Below are positions 59,674 to 64,000 of a stretch of 64,000 nucleotides of DNA, piece by piece. The DNA lies in IMG/VR virus record IMGVR_UViG_3300050343_000199, positions 62,001 through 126,000 of that record, one strand, 5' to 3'. A program made the position numbers and the translations under genes. The stretch is from a virus. The notes beneath the pieces are model-generated. The model did no database searches. It was not told the origin of the DNA and worked only from the letters and a program-made list of their open reading frames with translations. Within the stretch, counting starts at the first letter, position 1, and each line of letters begins with the position of its first letter.

Positions 59674-60387
59674 CTATGCGAAAAAATTGGATAATCCCTC
59701 AATTGTAAACGTGGACTCAATACCAGTATTAGGATTAGTCACTGTAAAAGTATGACTTAACTTAGGCGCAGTTGCATAGAATTCTTGAATCTTTTCAAAT
59801 TGCTTTGTAGTCAAATTATCAACAAATTCACGAAACTCTTTTTTTGATGTAGTAGAAGAATCATACACATCTTCACCTTGAAAAATTTGATCAATTGAAT
59901 TAGCAATAAAATCATAAACTTCTTGAGTTTGCATTTCTTTGCGTAAAAATTCGCGATCAACGAATTCTTTCATACTAGGGTAGTTCATAATAATACCCGA
60001 ATCTTCGTCAAACATGATTTTCTTATCATGTCCTTCGGGTTTAATAACTTCAACTTCATCAATATTGATTTCCGTTTCTACAGTAGTTTCGTTATCATCT
60101 TGACACGTTACCGTAAGAGTTAGAGATTCTCCGATAGAAGCTGCTCTAATTTTTAAAAATAAGTATTCAAGGTCAAAACTAGGAAGTAAATCAACCTTAA
60201 TACGTGAAATAACGCAATTTTTGATTAAATCCTTAACTGCGCTAGTAATTTGCTTTTCGTCTTGTGACTCCATTGCAAGTAAAAGTACTTTTTCTTCTTT
60301 TACTAAAAATGGACGATATTTTACAGATTTTCCCGTAGAAGGCAGTGCCGTCTCATAAGTAGGATAACCAAGTTTTGGCAATGCCAT
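59674..60387 (-). CDS. 26: Baseplate hub protein gp26
   Basis: 237 residues. MALPKLGYPTYETALPSTGK and VKYRPFLVKEEKVLLLAMES are the signature of the gp26 / T4 baseplate family (T4 gp26 208 residues). The protein takes part in hub assembly. SD GAGG 8 nt upstream and a late promoter 25 nt upstream. Confidence 0.9.
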   Translation of the reverse strand: MALPKLGYPTYETALPSTGKSVKYRPFLVKEEKVLLLAMESQDEKQITSAVKDLIKNCVISRIKVDLLPSFDLEYLFLKIRAASIGESLTLTVTCQDDNETTVETEINIDEVEVIKPEGHDKKIMFDEDSGIIMNYPSMKEFVDREFLRKEMQTQEVYDFIANSIDQIFQGEDVYDSSTTSKKEFREFVDNLTTKQFEKIQEFYATAPKLSHTFTVTNPNTGIESTFTIEGLSNFFA

Positions 60388-60411
60388 AATATTTACCTCA
60401 GATCATATGTA

Positions 60412-60418
60412 TATTTAT
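60412..60418 (-). promoter_or_regulatory. T4-type late promoter ATAAATA before gp26
   Basis: ATAAATA 25 nt upstream of the gp26 ATG, in the 93-nt gap after the tail-tube-family gene. Confidence 0.55.
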
Positions 60419-60480
60419 TGCGACTTTTTTAATCAAAAATTAGCGGAGAAATTTTTCCGACTTTTACAGAATTAAAATAG

Positions 60481-61110
60481 TTATTTTCCGTATGCTACTG
60501 TATGTCTTGAATAATAGAAATTACATGTAAGTCTTGAAATTTGCGACGATCCATATGCTAGAGGAACTGTATCAATAGAATATGGATAACATTTTTCTAA
60601 AAGATATGTTACCGGAACTCTACCCCTTTCCGAATTACTATTAGGTTCCGTTTTCATAATTCTAAGTGTAGCAGAATATTGATCCAGATATTTAAGTCTG
60701 TTTACACGGTTCTCAGGCAATGGGTTAACGGTTGTTGCACCTTCAAGTCCAGTATACTCTACATTATCTTCATTAAAAATATAATTATACCAGCTGTTCA
60801 TAAATTTCAGTGCTGTCAAATCAGCATCCAATAAAAAACCTAAACTAATATCAGTAAAAATTCTAGTGTGGGGATAAGATACCGGACCCTCGCCAAGATT
60901 TCTACCAGATCTTTGTGACACAGCAGATTGCACATTCGGTAGTTGTGCTTCATCACACAACATTTGAATTACATTTTTATTTTCTCCCTTAAAATCATAA
61001 AATATCGGAGAATCTTTAAAAGAAAACTCAACATCAAAATTGGTGGAGTAGGACATTCCGCCCTTAGCACCAATTTTGGTCATGAATTGATTTAAACCAT
61101 TTACTGCCAC
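60481..61110 (-). CDS. Tail-tube-family protein, possible gp54 (tube initiator)
   Basis: 209 residues. LCDEAQLPNVQSAVSQRSG, SYPHTRIFTDISLGFLLDAD, LKFMNSWYNYIFNED and RVPVTYLLEKCYPYSID follow the tail-tube fold (gp19/gp54-like), including a D-L---F-W segment and a P-Y motif near the end. Since gp19 lies elsewhere in these genomes and gp48 is close by, the baseplate-tube junction protein gp54 is a plausible match. Promoter ATAAATA 27 nt upstream. Confidence 0.6.
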   Translation of the reverse strand: MAVNGLNQFMTKIGAKGGMSYSTNFDVEFSFKDSPIFYDFKGENKNVIQMLCDEAQLPNVQSAVSQRSGRNLGEGPVSYPHTRIFTDISLGFLLDADLTALKFMNSWYNYIFNEDNVEYTGLEGATTVNPLPENRVNRLKYLDQYSATLRIMKTEPNSNSERGRVPVTYLLEKCYPYSIDTVPLAYGSSQISRLTCNFYYSRHTVAYGK

Positions 61111-61112
61111 TG

Positions 61113-61119
61113 CTAAATA
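61113..61119 (+). promoter_or_regulatory. T4-type late promoter CTAAATA facing gp4
   Basis: CTAAATA 23 nt before the gp4 ATG on the plus strand. Interleaved with an oppositely oriented ATAAATA at 61138-61144. Confidence 0.6.
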
Positions 61120-61137
61120 TAATCGTGGGATCTTATA

Positions 61138-61144
61138 TATTTAT
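61138..61144 (-). promoter_or_regulatory. T4-type late promoter ATAAATA facing the tail-tube-family gene
   Basis: ATAAATA 27 nt before the ATG at 61110 and overlapping the gp4 start codon on the other strand. Confidence 0.6.
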
Positions 61145-61574
61145 GGCATACTCGGGACTGTATAAACCAGTCAATCCAAAAAAGTATCGCGGAAATCCTA
61201 CTCGTATTATTTACAGATCATCATGGGAACGAAAGTTTATGATATTCTGTGATAAAAATCCCTCTATTTTAGAGTGGGGTAGTGAAGAAGTCATTATTCC
61301 ATATCGTTGTCCAACTGACGGACGAGTGCATAGATATTTTCCAGATTTTTATATTAAAGTTCGCGAACAAACAGGAAAAATCACGAAGTATATTATTGAA
61401 GTAAAACCCAAAAAACAAACATCACCACCGAATGACAAAAACAAAAGGACTGCTGCCTATAGACGGGCTGCCCTGACGTTCATGAAGAACCGTGCCAAAT
61501 GGGACGCTGCTCAGGACTTCTGTGAAGATAGGCAGATGAATTTTTTAATTCTTACAGAAGATCACTTATTCTAG
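61143..61574 (+). CDS. 4: Head completion protein gp4
   Basis: 143 residues from ATG 61143. MAYSGLYKPVNPKKYRGNPT, YRSSWERKFMIFCDKNPSIL, WGSEEVIIPY, RYFPDFYIK and IIEVKPKK match T4 gp4 in order. Its nuclease-like core (E-WGSE, D in PDF, E-K in EVKPK) agrees with the family, which completes packaged heads before tail joining. First gene of the plus-strand operon. Confidence 0.93.
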   Translation: MAYSGLYKPVNPKKYRGNPTRIIYRSSWERKFMIFCDKNPSILEWGSEEVIIPYRCPTDGRVHRYFPDFYIKVREQTGKITKYIIEVKPKKQTSPPNDKNKRTAAYRRAALTFMKNRAKWDAAQDFCEDRQMNFLILTEDHLF

Positions 61575-61584
61575 GTAAAGAGCA

Positions 61585-62277
61585 ATGGCACAAGGATTTG
61601 CAACTATACAACGTAATACTACTAACGAAACTACAGGATATACAACTCTATTTGAAAAAATAACTGAATTAACAGGCGGACAGAAGCAAAGTTTTAATTG
61701 GTATAGAAATGCTGTAAAAAAATCGGCAATGGATTATAAAAAAGATCCATCAAAGATTATAAGAGATGAACGAATAGATGATAGAGGTAAGGAAGAAGAA
61801 ACGGATGAAAATATCCTTAGAGCATATGCAGTCTCTGGTCACTTTTATATGTTTGAATACAAAGCAAAAACAAAATGGTTGCCATATTATGACACGTTTC
61901 CGTTAGTTTATGTGATGAAAGCATCACCCGATGAATTTTGGGGTGTCAACTTACATTACATGGCACCAAAGAAACGTATAATGGTTATTAAAAAGTTAAT
62001 GGAAGGAAGAATTGATGTTCCTAAGCGATGCTTTCATAAATACTTAACCAGTCAAGTAGATGGTATGATGCTTGACCTTGCTTCTAAAGAATGGGATACT
62101 GCAATACTACTTCCTATTGAAAACTTTGTTCGTAATGTAAAAGGTAGTGCTGGTAGATTTCCATACACCAAGGAACTTGTATGGGAAGAAACAGATGATA
62201 AGTACTACGATCGCATCAGAGGAAGGAGAATCATCCGTGGATATGGCAACCGTAAAGACACCGAGATGGTAAAATAA
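61585..62277 (+). CDS. Conserved structural-region protein of unknown function
   Basis: 230 residues between gp4 and gp48. LFEKITELTGGQKQSFNWYR start; GHFYMFEYKAKTKWLPYYDT then FPLVYVMKASPDEFWGVNLH, YMAPKKRIMVIKKL. This motif (P-fPlV-v-----D-F-G-NlHY--P--R) recurs in proteins of several large phages but I cannot name the family. SD-like AAAGAG precedes the ATG. Role in neck or baseplate is inferred from position. Confidence 0.65.
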   Translation: MAQGFATIQRNTTNETTGYTTLFEKITELTGGQKQSFNWYRNAVKKSAMDYKKDPSKIIRDERIDDRGKEEETDENILRAYAVSGHFYMFEYKAKTKWLPYYDTFPLVYVMKASPDEFWGVNLHYMAPKKRIMVIKKLMEGRIDVPKRCFHKYLTSQVDGMMLDLASKEWDTAILLPIENFVRNVKGSAGRFPYTKELVWEETDDKYYDRIRGRRIIRGYGNRKDTEMVK

Positions 62278-63408
62278 ATGGCAGTACCAACAAATACAAA
62301 TTTTCCTCTCGGATCTAGAACAATAGACCCGGATACTAATAAAGTATACATGCTAACCGGAAGGAAAGATTCAAAAAGATGGACTCTAACTGATGTAAAC
62401 GCTAGAAGTGCTAAAAATCATTCAATTAATTGGTATAGAACATTTAACTCTGCTGCAGAATTAGATACCGCAACATCTGGTAGTCTATCTGTTGATCCAA
62501 AAAGTAAATATGTACGATATCCGTATAGTTCAGACCTCTTTGCAGAAAATAAAATAAATTACAATACGGATTATGTGTTATTCCAATTCATGGAATACAG
62601 TCCTCCATTTAAAAATAGTGGAGATGGAGGTAATATCCTCGGAGATTATAATCAATCAATAAATGATTTAGAAGCGGTAGAAGTTCAATTAAGAAGTGGT
62701 GGTGTAGCAGGAGTTATACTACCCATGCCTCAAGATTTGAGTACTGAGCAAAAACAAAATTGGAATGGTAAAAAATTTACTAGACTAGGTGCTAGTGCTA
62801 TTAGAGCAGCAGGAGGAGATCTTAGTAAACTAGGAGATAATCTGGATGATGGAGGACTTAAATCAGCACTTGATGCATTAAAAACTTCTGCATTAAATCG
62901 TATTCCGGGTGTTGGTGGTAATTTAAGTATAAATGATATTGCAGGTTCAACTAGAGGTGTAGTTTTAAACCCTAATGCAGAACTACTATACGATTCTCCA
63001 GATTTAAGAGAAATTGGTATGGTATTTAAAATGGTTCCTCAATCAGAAACGGAAGCAAAACAAATTAAAATGATTTGTGATACATTCCGAACCGCTTCAT
63101 TACCAGAGTATGGATCTAAACCAGGAAAGGTTGTACGATTTGAAGCAGAAGGGGCATCGGTTGCATTGGGTTCTTCTAATTGGATTAGAGTTCCAAATCT
63201 ATGTAAGTTTACTTTTATGACAGGATCAGGTGCAAATACTAATATTGCACAATACAAACCATGTGCAATCACCGGAGTACAAGTAAACTACACACCAGAT
63301 GGAACATATGCTACATATGGCGACGGTTCTCCAGTTGCAACAGAAATTACCCTTAAATTTGTAGAAACAAAACTCATATTCAGTAGCGAAATTCAAGCAG
63401 GATTCTAA
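62278..63408 (+). CDS. 48: Baseplate tail-tube cap gp48
   Basis: 376 residues (T4 gp48 364). AVPTNTNFPLGSRTIDPDTN, INYNTDYVLFQFMEYSPPF, AELLYDSPDLREIGMVFKMV, PQSETEAKQIKMICDTFRTA are characteristic of gp48, which caps the baseplate and starts tail-tube growth together with gp54. It starts directly after the previous stop and overlaps gp53 by one base (TAATG). Confidence 0.88.
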   Translation: MAVPTNTNFPLGSRTIDPDTNKVYMLTGRKDSKRWTLTDVNARSAKNHSINWYRTFNSAAELDTATSGSLSVDPKSKYVRYPYSSDLFAENKINYNTDYVLFQFMEYSPPFKNSGDGGNILGDYNQSINDLEAVEVQLRSGGVAGVILPMPQDLSTEQKQNWNGKKFTRLGASAIRAAGGDLSKLGDNLDDGGLKSALDALKTSALNRIPGVGGNLSINDIAGSTRGVVLNPNAELLYDSPDLREIGMVFKMVPQSETEAKQIKMICDTFRTASLPEYGSKPGKVVRFEAEGASVALGSSNWIRVPNLCKFTFMTGSGANTNIAQYKPCAITGVQVNYTPDGTYATYGDGSPVATEITLKFVETKLIFSSEIQAGF

Positions 63409-64000
63409 TGTATTTTTCTCTTATTCCCGATATTAAATACGATATAAAACCAATCAGTTATCCGTTTACGGAATCTGATTACATTACTGCAAAGAATTTC
63501 TTTCGTAGATTTAAAGTCAACAAAGATCTATTTGATTATAGTACATATTATACAAAGTATACAATAACAGACAGTGATAGATTAGATACTATATCCAATG
63601 ATTTTTATGGTGATACTAGTTATGATTGGGTAATTGTATTAACAAATAATTTAATCAATCCATTATTTTCCACCCCTGTATCAACTACTGTTCTACAAAA
63701 ATATACTGAAGATAAGTATGGAGATGAGGCATACTCAGGTACTCATCACTATGTGACATTTGAAGTTGCATCAGGTCAAGTAATTGATGGGATTGCAGTT
63801 AATGCACTAGAAGAGGGAATTGTTGTTGATAAAACGTTTTACGATGCCCCATTTGAATATTGGAATGGATCTCAGTTAGTAACTATTCCAGGAAGTACTG
63901 TTTGTAGAGAAGTATCTAACTACGAATATGAAACTGATGAAAATGAAAAGAAAAGAGAAATTTTTATGCTAAGACCAGCATACTTTACCAGATTTGTAGA
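63408..64000 (+). CDS. 53: Baseplate wedge protein gp53 (3' end outside window)
   Basis: At least 197 residues. YFSLIPDIKYDIKPISYPFT, RFKVNKDLFDYSTYYTKYTI, then DSDRLDTISNDFYGDTSYDW followed by VIVLTNNLINPLFSTP is the conserved gp53 core, in which a LysM-like segment (I-NDFYGD--YDWVI) follows. gp53 joins the wedge to the hub in T4. The open frame runs to the end of the window. Confidence 0.85.
   Translation, partial: MYFSLIPDIKYDIKPISYPFTESDYITAKNFFRRFKVNKDLFDYSTYYTKYTITDSDRLDTISNDFYGDTSYDWVIVLTNNLINPLFSTPVSTTVLQKYTEDKYGDEAYSGTHHYVTFEVASGQVIDGIAVNALEEGIVVDKTFYDAPFEYWNGSQLVTIPGSTVCREVSNYEYETDENEKKREIFMLRPAYFTRFV

Noticed and set aside
1-64000. Integrase, attachment sites or other signs of lysogeny
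   Set aside because: No integrase, repressor or att-like repeat was seen. The tRNA genes are part of a phage cluster, not a host integration site.

Overview
The window is one contiguous piece of a T4-like contractile-tailed phage (cyanomyovirus type) that infects marine Synechococcus or Prochlorococcus. Three things show this. The baseplate and tail genes are T4-like (gp4, gp6, gp25, gp26, gp48, gp53 and a gp5-type hub). The host-derived metabolic genes are typical of cyanophages: CP12-like, two CpeT-like genes and several 2OG-Fe(II) oxygenases. The phage also encodes a transfer-messenger RNA whose tag peptide begins ANNIV, as in marine picocyanobacteria. The DNA is AT-rich by eye, except for a more GC-rich block at about 9.85-11.75 kb. 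Almost everything up to 61.1 kb is on the minus strand. A divergent late-promoter pair at 61.11-61.14 kb switches to plus-strand genes running off the right edge.

Layout in plus coordinates: 1-7.2 kb holds a large baseplate-associated protein, gp6 and gp25. From 7.2 to 9.7 kb is a chain of overlapping small genes, including a 2OG oxygenase and a small basic protein, behind a late promoter. From 9.87 to 24 kb is an accessory island of about fifty small genes, most unrecognisable. Many are transcribed from their own sigma70-like promoters with 21-26 nt leaders that lack a Shine-Dalgarno. This island carries a T5orf172/GIY-YIG nuclease, a KTSC protein, a 2OG/cupin oxygenase array (one member broken), an exported HEGWH metalloprotease-like protein and an AbrB-like protein. 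From 24 to 43 kb is the tail-fibre/adhesin locus: an assembly chaperone, three collar-domain fibres (one strongly glycine-rich), and a giant repeat-containing fibre protein split from its C-terminal part by a stop.

From 43.0 to 45.3 kb lies an RNA cluster: tRNA-Asn, tRNA-Tyr, tRNA-Thr, tRNA-Leu, tRNA-Met and a circularly permuted tmRNA. The tRNA-Tyr gene sits exactly in the tmRNA intervening segment, 2 nt after the acceptor piece and 5 nt before the coding piece. This is the most unusual feature of the window. From 45.3 to 48.6 kb are small auxiliary genes (second CpeT, a glutaredoxin-like protein lacking its usual first cysteine, a beta-barrel-like protein with its own promoter and terminator). 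From 48.7 to 61.1 kb is the baseplate hub block: spike, gp5-like hub with a Calx-beta domain, CP12, gp27-like, two large hub proteins (one with M23 and glucosaminidase domains), gp51-like, gp26 and a tail-tube-family protein. From 61.1 to 64 kb on the plus strand are gp4, an unassigned protein, gp48 and the start of gp53.

The structural genes are led by T4-type late promoters (CTAAATA/ATAAATA) and assemble the baseplate, central spike and fibres. The accessory island looks like early, host-RNA-polymerase-read genes. The metabolic genes would redirect the Calvin cycle and phycobilisome handling, and the tRNAs and tmRNA would support late translation. Starts were set from stop/start overlaps, Shine-Dalgarno sites and promoter spacing where these were visible. 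All family assignments are by reading the sequence, not by database search.
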